This document shows positions 39,037-47,936 of a stretch of 64,000 nt of DNA, one piece after another; position 1 is the first letter of the stretch; each line of letters starts with the position of its first letter. Location of the stretch: the NCBI RefSeq assembly GCF_041860085.1, contig NZ_CP124747.1:4588001-4652000 (forward strand), written 5' to 3'. The notes under the pieces were generated by a model that saw only the letters and a program-made list of their open reading frames with translations, was not told the DNA's origin and did no database searches. The translations under genes and the position numbers were made by a program. This DNA comes from Schlesneria sp. DSM 10557. GTDB taxonomy: Bacteria; Planctomycetota; Planctomycetia; Planctomycetales; Planctomycetaceae.

Positions 39037-39055
39037 CTTCCCCCCTCGGGGGAAG
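39037..39055 (-). terminator. Short GC hairpin downstream of the UvrA paralogue
   Basis: CTTCCCCC-CTC-GGGGGAAG is a perfect 8-bp stem with a 3-nt loop, about 210 bp beyond the stop of the minus-strand UvrA-like gene. It could be a terminator or a short repeat. The remaining spacer 38815-39265 shows no gene. Confidence 0.4.
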
Positions 39056-39265
39056 GCGACGAGTAGAGAGTCCCGCTTTCGGATGAGCGAAGTTCAGTCA
39101 TCCGCGTCGAGAAATCCCGCTGCCGAACCGTCGAGCCGGTCTCATCGTGGCTGACCCGCAGCGGTCGCTCGTTCCCTTCCATTTTCACTTGATGAGGCAC
39201 GCTGGCTTACAAGGTTGGCGTCAATGACCGAAGCCGCGCGTCGGAAGTCACTCCGACTCTTGCGA

Positions 39266-41791
39266 TCAAATGCTTGTGGCCGGTTCCAGACGAATCGAAT
39301 GATCGGCTGCGGCGATCAGTTCAGGGCTGTTGTCCGCCAGCACCACGGTGTGTCCGTTGGCGATCAGTTCGCGGAAGCAGGCGATTAACCGGACCACATC
39401 TCTGGGGTGCAATCCCGTCGTCGGTTCGTCACAGACGATCAGCGACGGTCCCTTGTTGGGCATGGCCAGTCGCGCAGCAAGCTTGAGCCGTTGTGCTTCG
39501 CCCCCCGATAATGTTTCCGAGGGCTGTCCCAGCACGAGGTAGTCCAGGCCAATCTGTTTCAGCAACTGGAACCGATACTGGACCCGTGGTTGACTGCGGA
39601 AGAACGCCGCGGCATCCGAGACACTCATCGCCAGCACGTCCGCAATCGAACGTCCGCGATACTTGACCTCCAGGATCTCTCGCCGGTACCTCGTTCCCTG
39701 ACATTCCGGGCAGGGCAATGTCACATCGGGCAGAAAGTTCATGTCCTGTTTCAGCAGGCCGCTCCCCAGGCAACTGCGGCAGCGTCCTCCCTGAGCCGAA
39801 TTAAAGCTGAAGCTCTGCGCGGTAAAGCCTTTCTGTTTTGCGTCCGCGGTCATGGCGAACGTCTGACGAATCTCATCAAAAACCTCCAGCCAGGTCGCCG
39901 GGTTGCTGCGCGATGATTTGGTTAAAGGGGATTGGTCGATCAAGACGGCATCGACCAGCTCTTCTCCCCCCTTCAGCTCGTACGAGACATCGGGAGCTCC
40001 CGCCACGGCAAGCCCCAGTCGACGACCGACGGCCGGAAACAAGAGCTGCGTGGTCAGTGAGGTCTTGCCACTTCCACCCGGTCCGGATACGACCGTGAGC
40101 CGCCGCAGCGGAAACTTGGCTTCCTTCAGTCTCAGATAAGGATGCTGGATCTTGGAGAGCCGTAGCGATCCTGCCTTTGCGGAGGTTAGTTGGTGACCCG
40201 TGGAGTTCGGCTCCGTTGTGACGGCAGTTGCAGGGCGCTCCTGAGGCGGACCCTGATAGACGATCGTCCCTCCACCCGGACCGGCTGCCGGGCCCAGCTC
40301 GATGACATGGTCTGCCGCCTGCACGATCAAGGGAGAATGCTCGACGACGACGACGCTGTTCCGCAGCTCCTGCAGCCGACGAAGTGCGGCAATCATCCGC
40401 GGGATTTCTTCTTCAGCCAGTCCAGCGGAGAGCTCATCAATCACCAGCAGAGTTCCGGTCACACCGGATCCGATTGTCGCCGCCAGCATCAATCGCCGCG
40501 TCTCGCCACCCGATAAAGTGCTCGCGTCACGGTTGAGCGTGACATATCCCATGCCCAACTGAATGACGTCCCCCAGGCGACGCGTGATTTCTCGCCGGAC
40601 CAGCAGCGTCGCTTGAGCCTCGACGGGACTGAGAGTCTCCCCCAGTCCTTCGATGACATTGATGAGTTCCGACGAAGAGAGCTGACACATCTCGGCAATC
40701 GAACGTCCCGCGACCTGCACTGCACGCGCTTCGTCTCGATATCGCGTTCCCTGGCACGCGGGACAGGGGGCCGGCGTCGGACCGTCCCCCGTCGTTCGTC
40801 CTGTACCTCGGCAGACAATGCAGGCCCCGGCAGAGAGATGACTGAATAAACGAGGCTCGGTCGGTAGATAGAGTTTCCCGCAGGCGGTACACGTCAGACT
40901 TCGATGAAAGTGCCGCACGGACCAGTTCCGGCCATCGACGATCTGAATTTCGCCCTCTTTGGATTGCGTGTCTCTTTCCGGGAGAGACGTCTCAGACGAA
41001 GATGGATCAAGTGCAGATGGATCAGGGGAATCCTTTTCCGGACGGGATACTTCGGTCAGTAACACGCACTGTCCATTCCCTTCCCGATATGCAACTTCCA
41101 CGCTTTCCAGCAGCCGCTCTTCGGAAACCTTCCCCACGACGAGGCGATCGCTGATGATCCAGGGAGTCTCCGAGGCGGGCCAGGTTGAGTTTGCTCCCAG
41201 GTCCTGCGTGACGCCCCCCCAGATACCACGAGCAAATCCGCGAGCCAGCCAGGCGGCTGGTGCCGGTCGCTGCTCGGTCGCGGGAAGAGCAAACCCCAGT
41301 TGGCAGCGCGTTCCCACGGAAAGTCCGAGGATCGTGCGGACCACGTCCAGCGTGGAATGGGATTTGACTTCGATCTGGCACTGCGGACAGAGGATGTGAC
41401 CGGCTCGCGAAAAGAGCATTCTCAGTCCGTCGAGCAGATCCGCAATGACGGCCACCGTCGTCCGGTTGTCAGCACGCTGACCCCGTGCGGAATCACTGCG
41501 AATCGCGATCGCCAGAGGAACATGAGCGATCCGGTCTGCGTCAGGCCGATCGATCCGTTCCAGATGCTGCCGTGCCGAGACCGAGAAGCTCTCGATATAC
41601 CGCCGCTGTCCTTCGGCGAAGAGAGTGTCGAACGCCAGGCTGCTTTTCCCCGATCCGCTGACCCCCGACAGAACGACGAGTTTTCCGAGGGGAATATCGA
41701 CATCAATGTTCTTCAAATTGTGAACCCGCACACCGCGCAGTTCCATCTGGCGCGTTGGGGTCTGAACATCCGGCAGCGTCGAAGCAGACAT
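39266..41791 (-). CDS. UvrA-like ABC ATPase, short paralogue
   Basis: The 841-residue protein has the UvrA order: Walker A GVSGSGKSS at about 43, zinc-binding segments (CTACGK ... CIVCRGTG ... CPACQGTRYRDE, and CRSCLGSG ... CPECQGTRYRREILEVKYRG), signatures LSGGETRRL and LSGGEAQRLKLAARL, and a second Walker A GPGGSGKTS at about 562. UvrA scans DNA for lesions in nucleotide excision repair, but housekeeping UvrA is about 940 residues. This shorter copy, with a divergent interaction region and a Glu/Ser-rich insert near 260-285, is more like the UvrA2-type paralogues, some linked to drug resistance. The true uvrA is expected elsewhere. The group II intron lies 180 bp upstream. Confidence 0.88.
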   Translation of the reverse strand: MSASTLPDVQTPTRQMELRGVRVHNLKNIDVDIPLGKLVVLSGVSGSGKSSLAFDTLFAEGQRRYIESFSVSARQHLERIDRPDADRIAHVPLAIAIRSDSARGQRADNRTTVAVIADLLDGLRMLFSRAGHILCPQCQIEVKSHSTLDVVRTILGLSVGTRCQLGFALPATEQRPAPAAWLARGFARGIWGGVTQDLGANSTWPASETPWIISDRLVVGKVSEERLLESVEVAYREGNGQCVLLTEVSRPEKDSPDPSALDPSSSETSLPERDTQSKEGEIQIVDGRNWSVRHFHRSLTCTACGKLYLPTEPRLFSHLSAGACIVCRGTGRTTGDGPTPAPCPACQGTRYRDEARAVQVAGRSIAEMCQLSSSELINVIEGLGETLSPVEAQATLLVRREITRRLGDVIQLGMGYVTLNRDASTLSGGETRRLMLAATIGSGVTGTLLVIDELSAGLAEEEIPRMIAALRRLQELRNSVVVVEHSPLIVQAADHVIELGPAAGPGGGTIVYQGPPQERPATAVTTEPNSTGHQLTSAKAGSLRLSKIQHPYLRLKEAKFPLRRLTVVSGPGGSGKTSLTTQLLFPAVGRRLGLAVAGAPDVSYELKGGEELVDAVLIDQSPLTKSSRSNPATWLEVFDEIRQTFAMTADAKQKGFTAQSFSFNSAQGGRCRSCLGSGLLKQDMNFLPDVTLPCPECQGTRYRREILEVKYRGRSIADVLAMSVSDAAAFFRSQPRVQYRFQLLKQIGLDYLVLGQPSETLSGGEAQRLKLAARLAMPNKGPSLIVCDEPTTGLHPRDVVRLIACFRELIANGHTVVLADNSPELIAAADHSIRLEPATSI

Positions 41792-42015
41792 AGGTCGTAA
41801 ACAGACTCTGAAGAAACAAGGGCGTCAGGCAACTGACGTCAGTGTCTCTGCATCCTCGAAAAAAAGCGACCGAACCCACCCCCTCGCAGCAACGGAGTCG
41901 GGAACGGAGCGATGGCGAAAATACAGCCCCGCGGGAAATGTCGTCATGACGCACCAGTAGCCATGCCCAAGATAGGGGTAGGAAGGACCGATTGAATTCG
42001 GTCCCCCCTCCCTCC

Positions 42016-42048
42016 GAACCGTACGGGCGGTTTTCCCGCATACGGCTC
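42016..42048 (-). ncRNA. Group II intron domain V
   Basis: The 33-nt minus-strand element starts GAGCCGTATGCGGG and ends CGTACGGTTC. The outer stem GAGCCGUA/UACGGUUC pairs fully (one G-U), holds the catalytic AGC triad, and encloses a GCGG/CCGC inner stem. It is the catalytic core of the intron ribozyme. Confidence 0.9.
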
Positions 42049-42053
42049 TCTAG

Positions 42054-43412
42054 TCAGTCGGTTCTTATGGATTGGACGAAGCGGACATGGGTTCCATTCA
42101 GGTCTTTGTACCCGTGTTCTGCAAAGAAGCGAATTGGCCAACGGATATGAGAGGGACTGCGTTGCGGGTTCCGTCGATGCCGTTTCTTGAGAATCCGTCG
42201 GAGTCTGCGGCGAATCGTTTCGTCGTACTTTTGAAAGATGCTCCAGTGGCAATGACGGAAATAGGCAAACCATCCTTGGGCGGTCTGGTTGATCCGCTGG
42301 ATGATCGTCTCCAGCGAGTCACCGGATTGGCGTGGGGTCAGATCGCGGATGCGATCCATAAACCGTTTGTGACTCTTGGCACGAGGGAAACGAAGGTTTC
42401 CTCGAAATGAGTACCCGAGAAAAGAGAAACTCTTGACGCGTGAGTCGACGATGCTTGTCTTTTCAGAATGGAGTGTGAGTCCGTTCGCCTGAACCCATGT
42501 GCTCACCGTTGCAAGAGCTGCTTCCGCTTCCTCCTGAGATCGACACAGGATGACGAAGTCATCCGCATACCGAACCAATTGGAAACCGTTCTCGCTCAGG
42601 AGGTGGTCCAGGGGGTTGAGATAGGCGTTGGCCAGGACGGGGGACAGCACCGCGCCTTGTGGTACACCGGCAATCGGAGTCCACGGACGCAAGTCTTCGA
42701 TAATCCCCTGATCAAGAAACATCTTGATCAAGCCGATCACGCTACGATCCGAGATCTGTTCCTGAACAAGCGCCAGTAAGCGATCTTTGGGAATCGTATC
42801 GAAGAAACTCTTTAAATCGGCGTCGACCACATACACGTACCCTTCTTTGAGCAAACGTTCCACGCAACACAGAGCGTGATGACAGCCGCGTCCATGCCGG
42901 AAGCCGAAGCTTCGCTCATGGAATGTCGCGTCCAGAATCGGTTCAATCACATGAACCAACGCCGTTTGCACGACGCGGTCCCGGACCGTCGGAATTCCCA
43001 GTGGTCGCTTCTCCTGACTTCCTGGCTTCGGAATCCAAGTCCGTTTGACGAAAGAAGGGACATAAGTTCCTTCCCGCAGTTGATCGCGCATCCTGCCGAG
43101 TTCCTGCCGCTCGTTCGCCTCGAAGTCGTCCACTGTTTGTCGATCCACTCCCGCCGCTCCCTTCTTGCCGACTACCTTGCGGGCAGCGCAGAAGAGATTC
43201 ATTGCGCTAAACACCTTGTCCATCAGCGTATGCCATTTTCCTCCTCTCACTTTGTGTTCCAAAAGTGTCGCCAACATGCGCTCTGTCCAAACCGCGGGGT
43301 GAGCCCACTGAGCAATGCTCGGTGTCTCTCCGGCCGGTGTAGCCGCGAACGGCACTGTGATCGGGATATAATCCCGCCTGGAGGCGGGCTTTCTTCCTTT
43401 TGGTTTAGTCAT
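42054..43412 (-). CDS. ltrA: Group II intron reverse transcriptase/maturase
   Basis: ATG 43412, with GAGGTG 6 bp upstream, gives a 452-residue intron-encoded protein; the open frame upstream to 43553 is intron RNA. It has the RT palm with YADD at 282-285 (LVRYADDFVIL), RT0-RT7 blocks (GIPTVRDRVVQTALVHVIEP; FGFRHGRGCHHAL; VDADLKSFFDTI; GVPQGAVLSPVLANAYLNPLD), and the maturase domain X (QTAQGWFAYFRHCHWSIFQK). No HNH endonuclease follows, as in class C. It splices and mobilises its own intron by reverse splicing plus cDNA synthesis. No frameshift or stop is seen, so it may be active. Confidence 0.95.
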   Translation of the reverse strand: MTKPKGRKPASRRDYIPITVPFAATPAGETPSIAQWAHPAVWTERMLATLLEHKVRGGKWHTLMDKVFSAMNLFCAARKVVGKKGAAGVDRQTVDDFEANERQELGRMRDQLREGTYVPSFVKRTWIPKPGSQEKRPLGIPTVRDRVVQTALVHVIEPILDATFHERSFGFRHGRGCHHALCCVERLLKEGYVYVVDADLKSFFDTIPKDRLLALVQEQISDRSVIGLIKMFLDQGIIEDLRPWTPIAGVPQGAVLSPVLANAYLNPLDHLLSENGFQLVRYADDFVILCRSQEEAEAALATVSTWVQANGLTLHSEKTSIVDSRVKSFSFLGYSFRGNLRFPRAKSHKRFMDRIRDLTPRQSGDSLETIIQRINQTAQGWFAYFRHCHWSIFQKYDETIRRRLRRILKKRHRRNPQRSPSHIRWPIRFFAEHGYKDLNGTHVRFVQSIRTD

Positions 43413-44011
43413 TGCACCTCGACCTTCCTGTTCCCCTTGGCTCCACCGCGTTTTGCTGCACGGCTTCACGGCTACTATGGGAACTCTGACTTCTGTCGGA
43501 CGCTTCAACCAGCTTGTTCCGGTGTCGTTGATTCGCTCCTGTCTGTGGGCCACAACACGATGCCCACCAGGCCTGGACCATTCAGCATGGAGCGATCCCC
43601 ACTCCCCGTTTCTGTCGACGCAAGCTGTCCACGACCTTTTTTTTCCGACAGATCTCTCTGCTTATCTCGTTTGACCTTCCAACCATTCCGACCTCAACCA
43701 CCGCATCGCCTTTTCACCACGATCGATTTGTCACGTTACATCACCGTCGTGGTTTGCCGTGTAGCTCGTCAGGGAAGATCCCAGGAGCAGAAGAAGGGCT
43801 CCTTCACACAGCTGAGGGTTCGCCATTGACTAGCAGGCTCCCCGACAGGCTTGGCCGAATCAGGTTCACTTTCGTTTCGGACTGGTTGTTCTCCTCAGAT
43901 TGCTCCCCACCCCTTCTCACGAAGACGCAGTTACCAATGTTGGATTCAGGCCGGTAACGTTAGCCTGAGAGGGACTCACACCCTCCTGATCAAACGCCTT
44001 CACAGACGCAC

Positions 44012-44305
44012 TAGCCCTGACGCTCCGCGGCAGGAAAGCCGAATCGCCAATGCACTACAAATGCTCGCAGTCCCAAACAACCAAAACCCACCTGACTCTC
44101 CACTCCCCTCGATCCCCCAAAGCATAAGATCCCAGAAGGACCCACCCAATCCGTTCAAACTCCTGGCAAAAGTCAGTCCCCCTCCGTTCGACCAAAAAAC
44201 GTTCTCAGAATTTCTTCGCGAGTGATCGAGTGATGTCGAATCCCCCCTCTCAGGTTCGACAAAATGACGTGCCGTCCTCCCACTCTCAAAAGGAAAACCA
44301 TATCC
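44012..44305. other. Intergenic region carrying the intron's 5' exon
   Basis: The first bases of this stretch form the target site of the group II intron. The rest is A/C-rich and shows no gene. It precedes the SRPBCC gene on the plus strand. Confidence 0.5.
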
Positions 44306-44755
44306 ATGGCGAATTCAAAAAACTCTGTGCGACTGCATCGCGTCCTGCGTGCTCCGGCAGAACGCGTCTACAAAGCTTTTCTCGATCCCGACGCTCTGTG
44401 CCGCTGGCTCCCACCCTATGGCTATTTAGGAAAGATCGACCGGATCGATCCTAAAGTAGGAGGTGGCTACCACATGTCGTTCACTAATTTCAGTACCGGC
44501 CACAGTCATTCGTTTCAGAGCAACTTCCTGGAACTCGTTCCCAGCGAACGAATCCGGATTGCCGACAAATTCGACGATCCGGGGTTTGCCTCTGGGATGA
44601 CAAAAACCATTACGCTCCGGGAAGTCAGTTGCGGCACGGAGATCGAAGTCCTGCATGACGGACTTCCGTCTGCCATCCCCGCCGAAATGTGCTATCTCGG
44701 CTGGCAGGAATCCCTCCTTCAGCTCGCCCGCCTCGTCGAGCCCGAAATTCCCTGA
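44306..44755 (+). CDS. SRPBCC (AHSA1-like) family protein
   Basis: From the ATG at 44306, 149 residues with the AHSA1/START-like fold: KNSVRLHRVLRAPAERVYKA (strand plus entry helix), DPDALCRWLPPYGYLGKI, GGGYHMSFTNFSTGHSH, the FLELVPSERIRIADKF strand pair, and the long C-terminal helix (EMCYLGWQESLLQLARLVE). These small proteins bind hydrophobic ligands in a deep pocket; many are of unknown role. It is the only ordinary metabolic-type gene in the accessory region. The longer frame from 44264 lacks a ribosome binding site. Confidence 0.85.
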   Translation: MANSKNSVRLHRVLRAPAERVYKAFLDPDALCRWLPPYGYLGKIDRIDPKVGGGYHMSFTNFSTGHSHSFQSNFLELVPSERIRIADKFDDPGFASGMTKTITLREVSCGTEIEVLHDGLPSAIPAEMCYLGWQESLLQLARLVEPEIP

Positions 44756-44811
44756 GGCGAATAGCCCGATCCGTTTGGCAATGAAACGGTGTATGCTGTT
44801 CACTCCGAGCG

Positions 44812-46334
44812 TGTGATTTTTTCCCAATCGGCGCTCAGTTTTCCGCTTTTCACCGCTTTTTGATTTAGTCGCGTGTTGAATCCTCGGCTGCGTGGTTCAA
44901 TCCATTGCCAATCCTCATATCTGCAGTCGACGTTACTCCATTTCGCTCAGATTGAGCGATTCCCTTTCGATTCCAATCCATTTTCAGGTCACTAATCCCA
45001 AGTTGATGAGTCGGAGAAGATTGAATGTGATCGCATACCACTCGACCACCGTTTGGACTTTCTCCAACCCACGGACTCGGAACTGGGTGAGTCCTCGATT
45101 ACGAAACTCGGCATTCACATATTCCGCGATCGATGGCCGTTGCTTATATCGCTGCTGGGCGGCTTCAGTTGCCATTCGTTGACGAAACGCAAAGCATTCA
45201 TCGGTGTCGCATTTCTTTCTGGCAAACGGATCATTTCCTCGCTTCTTCATGGCCTTCTCACCATGCACGGGAGCGTGAACCTGGCTGCCTGCATTCTCCG
45301 TTTTCGTGATCTGATCATGGGTTACAAAACCATTGTCGACCAAGTAGTTCTGAGGAGCCTTACCATAGTTCGCGATGATTTGTGATTGCATGGGGAACAT
45401 CTCCTGGCCATCGTTCCCTTTCTTTGTCACGTCTACTCCCACGATGATACGTGAAGCTCCGTCTGTGGCGACCTGTACGTTATATGCGGGCCGAAATCCT
45501 CCATCTCCCATTTTCATTTTGCGAGCATCGGGATCGGTCGTGCTGCAACGCGCTTCTTTAGGAGTCTCGACCTTGCCTCGGCGTCGCTGGTCTTGCTCCT
45601 TCTGCAGTTCGGCCACCTGTTTCAGTGCTTCTTCGGCCCGGGCCAACTTGTCTCGGACGGCTCGTTCTTTCGCCGAGCTGGAACCTCGCGAAGTATCGTC
45701 GGAATCTTCGTTCTCCTCGAGAGCAGCGAGGTGAGCCTTCGCTTCCGCAATACGCTTTTCGATGGTCGGTTTGCGATGAAACGAACTGGAACCGGCACTG
45801 GCTCTCACTCGAACACCGTCTTGGGCCACGGTGTCCAGTGTGATGACCTCGGCATGCAACAGAGAGGCGACTGTCGTCGTCAGAACCTGCTTGAGAAAGT
45901 CGCGATGTTGAGAACGAAAATCACTTAACAAGTGATAGTTCACGCTAACGCCACCGCATATCCACATGTAAGCCAAGTCTCGTTGCGAAAGACGTTCGAG
46001 CGCTCTGGCACTGCTGATGGATTCCACTGTCGCCATCAGCCAAAGCGCAACAAGGATCTTAGGGTCAACAGCATTCCGGCCCGGTTGGAATTCAACCGCC
46101 TGAATTTTGTCGTAAAGAATCGTCAGATCGAGAGATTCGACATACCGCCAAATGATCCGCACCTTGTCATCTTGTCGAACATATCCGTCCAGAGAAAAGT
46201 CCCGCCATTCCAACTGACGACGTTCAGGAGAATTCACACGGACATCAGGCTTCTTGGGTGGGGGGGTGGTGCTCATGGCCGAGTTTTAGCGCATCCCGGA
46301 AGGATTGCTACCCTGAACTTCCAAAAAAATCACA
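44812..46334 (-). mobile_element. IS1182-like insertion sequence
   Basis: The element is defined by matching ends: TGTGATTTTTT at 44812-44822 and its complement at 46324-46334, with the transposase gene between. Length is about 1.52 kb, normal for the family. The terminal match is short and AT-rich, so the ends are provisional; I could not make out a clear target duplication. The element separates the SRPBCC gene from an amidohydrolase remnant. Confidence 0.6.
44984..46276 (-). CDS. IS1182 family transposase
   Basis: The 430-residue protein has the IS1182 N-terminus (DYVRQDDKVR-like segment, here LDGYVRQDDKVRIIWRYVES), a first helical domain (DPKILVALWLMATVESISSA), the first catalytic Asp in VAQDGVRVRASAG, the second in NVQVATDGASRIIVG, and the third acidic residue within the C-terminal VNAEFRNRGLTQFRVRGL segment. 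It cuts and joins the ends of the element that carries it. A charged coiled-coil insert (about 165-235) lies between catalytic parts. The frame is intact. Confidence 0.92.
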   Translation of the reverse strand: MSTTPPPKKPDVRVNSPERRQLEWRDFSLDGYVRQDDKVRIIWRYVESLDLTILYDKIQAVEFQPGRNAVDPKILVALWLMATVESISSARALERLSQRDLAYMWICGGVSVNYHLLSDFRSQHRDFLKQVLTTTVASLLHAEVITLDTVAQDGVRVRASAGSSSFHRKPTIEKRIAEAKAHLAALEENEDSDDTSRGSSSAKERAVRDKLARAEEALKQVAELQKEQDQRRRGKVETPKEARCSTTDPDARKMKMGDGGFRPAYNVQVATDGASRIIVGVDVTKKGNDGQEMFPMQSQIIANYGKAPQNYLVDNGFVTHDQITKTENAGSQVHAPVHGEKAMKKRGNDPFARKKCDTDECFAFRQRMATEAAQQRYKQRPSIAEYVNAEFRNRGLTQFRVRGLEKVQTVVEWYAITFNLLRLINLGLVT

Positions 46335-46441
46335 ACCTCTCAGCACCACGATGCCCTGGTCGCTCTCCCCAATTCCATCCGGATCCTGTCCTCAGTCGTG
46401 ACTCGTCGGACCCGCAGCGGCGATATTCTGGGGCAGGACAG
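46335..46441. other. Short gap, part of an old decayed locus
   Basis: Between the insertion sequence and the amidohydrolase remnant; no gene is seen. Confidence 0.3.
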
Positions 46442-46580
46442 TGCATTTTGGTGGATGTGGTTCTCAAGTCGATCACCCTGTGGGCAGCCAACCAGCACTA
46501 CGAGGAAGACAACCGCGGTTCGATCGAAGTGGGCAAGCTGGCCGATTTCGTCATCCTCGACAAGAACCCACCAAAATGCA
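46442..46580. repeat. 13-bp inverted repeat around a gene remnant
   Basis: TGCATTTTGGTGG (46442-46454) and CCACCAAAATGCA (46568-46580) are perfect complements 113 bp apart. They exactly bracket the amidohydrolase remnant. Confidence 0.75.
46455..46573 (+). pseudogene. C-terminal remnant of a YtcJ-like amidohydrolase
   Basis: The plus-strand frame reads LKSITLWAANQHYEEDNRGS then IEVGKLADFVILDKNP, the last part of the metal-dependent amidohydrolase domain 3 (YtcJ-like), in which this segment closes the fold. Everything upstream of it is missing. The remnant is cut at both sides by the inverted repeat described separately. It cannot be functional. Confidence 0.7.
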
Positions 46581-46598
46581 TTTCCGAGAGGTGCTCTG

Positions 46599-47279
46599 AT
46601 GCAGAATAGCAAAGAACCTGCAAAGGAGACGGCAAGTTGGGGCCCGTACAAGTCGTGTAGTCACCGAAGAGGATTCACATTAATCGAAGTGATCATGGCG
46701 TCAACGATATTGTTGATTGCCTATGTGACAACAGAGACATCAATACGCAATCTGGGGTGGTGTATTGGCGTGGCAACTGGCAGTGTCGTCATGGCGACAC
46801 TGCTGTGGTGCACCCGTTGTCTGTTTTGGTTCTGGGGGCAACAGAAAGAGAAAGAAATCCGGGAGTTTAATGCCGGGATTTCGGGAATTTATCAGGTTGT
46901 GCAATTGCCCGATGATTCGCAGATATCTGAATTGTCCGCTGGCGCCACAATTTCGATCGGAGACTATGGCTGGAAATCCGAGTCTCGTGACGAGGAAGAG
47001 CTTGTGTATTTACATGGGCTCACCGACTCGTGGGGTGTTGCCTGGTGTTGCGGCTTTAAGCCGGAACAAATTCGGTATGTATGCTCTAAGCCGAGATCTC
47101 AGTATTACCTTCCAATTAGCTGGATTAAGGATCAATCCAACGCACCATTGTGCCCGTTCCCCATTAAGTGCCAGGGTGGCGGTGAATATGATTTCCCGAT
47201 TCGACGAGGGGAATTGAACGAAGGTTTGCAGCATCACTTAGTCTACTGGCGGCAATTTCGCCGAAATCGAAAGAGGTGA
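46599..47279 (+). CDS. Prepilin-type N-terminal protein with a second membrane helix, unknown
   Basis: From ATG 46599 (GAGAGGTG upstream) the 226-residue protein has a prepilin peptidase motif, RRGFTLIEV, about 25 residues in, followed by a hydrophobic helix (IMASTILLIAYVTT). A second hydrophobic helix (WCIGVATGSVVMATLLWCTR) comes at once, which is not usual in pseudopilins. The rest is a soluble Trp/Cys-rich domain of about 150 residues. I do not recognise the family. No stop interrupts it, but the base composition is more AT-rich than in flanking core genes, and it sits directly behind a gene remnant, so foreign origin is likely. A degenerated locus is possible too. Confidence 0.6.
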   Translation: MQNSKEPAKETASWGPYKSCSHRRGFTLIEVIMASTILLIAYVTTETSIRNLGWCIGVATGSVVMATLLWCTRCLFWFWGQQKEKEIREFNAGISGIYQVVQLPDDSQISELSAGATISIGDYGWKSESRDEEELVYLHGLTDSWGVAWCCGFKPEQIRYVCSKPRSQYYLPISWIKDQSNAPLCPFPIKCQGGGEYDFPIRRGELNEGLQHHLVYWRQFRRNRKR

Positions 47280-47480
47280 GAATCGGGGAAGGTGTCGGGA
47301 CTCAGTGCGCCAGTACAGAGCAGACCAGTCGGGACACAGCGAAGCCTGTTCGATCGAGTGGCCCAGACGTCGCTTCGGAAGTCCGGGTTACATCGCAACA
47401 AGAGGCGACGCGCAATCGCCTCCCCTGTGGCGAGCGTATTAGGTTTCCGCGGTCCGGCAGATGGTTTCGTCGATTCGAGA

Positions 47481-47936
47481 TCAATCCCAGACGTATCGTT
47501 CATCGATCTCAACCTCGTGTTTTTCGCACAATTCGCGGAACTCGCCCTGAAATGACCGGCGTCCGTGATGCTCTGCCTGTCGTTCCACATAATCGAGAAC
47601 GGACTTCAATTGTGATTGGCTAAACGAGAATGCGCCGTAGCCATGTTGCCATGCGAACGAGGATAATTCCGGCGAAGTCGTCTTCGCCCATTTCGAAGTT
47701 TCCGTTTTGATATGTTCGATCAAACTGGCGGTCGAGACAGTTCGCCCAAGACCACAAACGACATGGACGTGATCGATCCATCCTCCGGCAAGTTTGGGAT
47801 AGCACCCGGCGGCCCGGACATGATGGCTCAGCATTTTGAACATCTCGTCGCGAAACGTGCCCTCATTGAGAAATGCCTGGCGTCCTTTGGTGCTGAAAAC
47901 AAGGTGGAGCCAGATTCGAGAAAGCGATTGTGGCAT
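47481..47936 (-). CDS. Y1 tyrosine transposase, IS200-like/RAYT type
   Basis: The 151-residue protein is a small HUH transposase: DHVHVV (HUH pair H56/H58) and the catalytic Tyr Y116 in LDYVERQAEHH with the paired Q120, then FREL(C)EKHEVEIDERYVWD. It cuts single-stranded DNA at hairpin ends. IS200/IS605 elements pair it with tnpB, but none is here. Stand-alone copies (RAYTs) are domesticated-like genes that disperse REP palindromes. Many REP-like palindromes lie 0.2-4 kb to its right, which fits that role. The frame is intact. Confidence 0.88.
   Translation of the reverse strand: MPQSLSRIWLHLVFSTKGRQAFLNEGTFRDEMFKMLSHHVRAAGCYPKLAGGWIDHVHVVCGLGRTVSTASLIEHIKTETSKWAKTTSPELSSFAWQHGYGAFSFSQSQLKSVLDYVERQAEHHGRRSFQGEFRELCEKHEVEIDERYVWD

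Larger units (their letters stand above)
41972..44011 (-). mobile_element. Complete group II intron, bacterial class C
   Basis: On the minus strand the intron starts GTGCGTCTGTGAAGGCGTTT at 44011, matching the group II 5' consensus GTGYG. It ends after CCTACCCCTAT at about 41972 (AY end, give or take one base). The ORF lies in domain IV; domain V (42016-42048) follows only 5 bp after its stop, then a domain VI-like hairpin (GGACCGAATTCAATCGGTCC, about 41980-42000). The total length of about 2.04 kb and an IEP without an endonuclease domain are typical of class C, which inserts after terminator-like stem-loops. The 5' exon reads CCGCGGAGCGTCAGGGCTA, a GC-rich site compatible with that habit. 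All parts look intact. Confidence 0.85.

Noticed and set aside
42876-43829. Plus-strand frame through the group II intron
   Set aside because: The intron's structure and maturase are on the other strand; no homology is seen here.
45932-46609. Single open frame spanning the end of the IS1182-like element into the amidohydrolase remnant
   Set aside because: The first part is antisense to the transposase; only the last 40 codons resemble a protein, which I report as a remnant.
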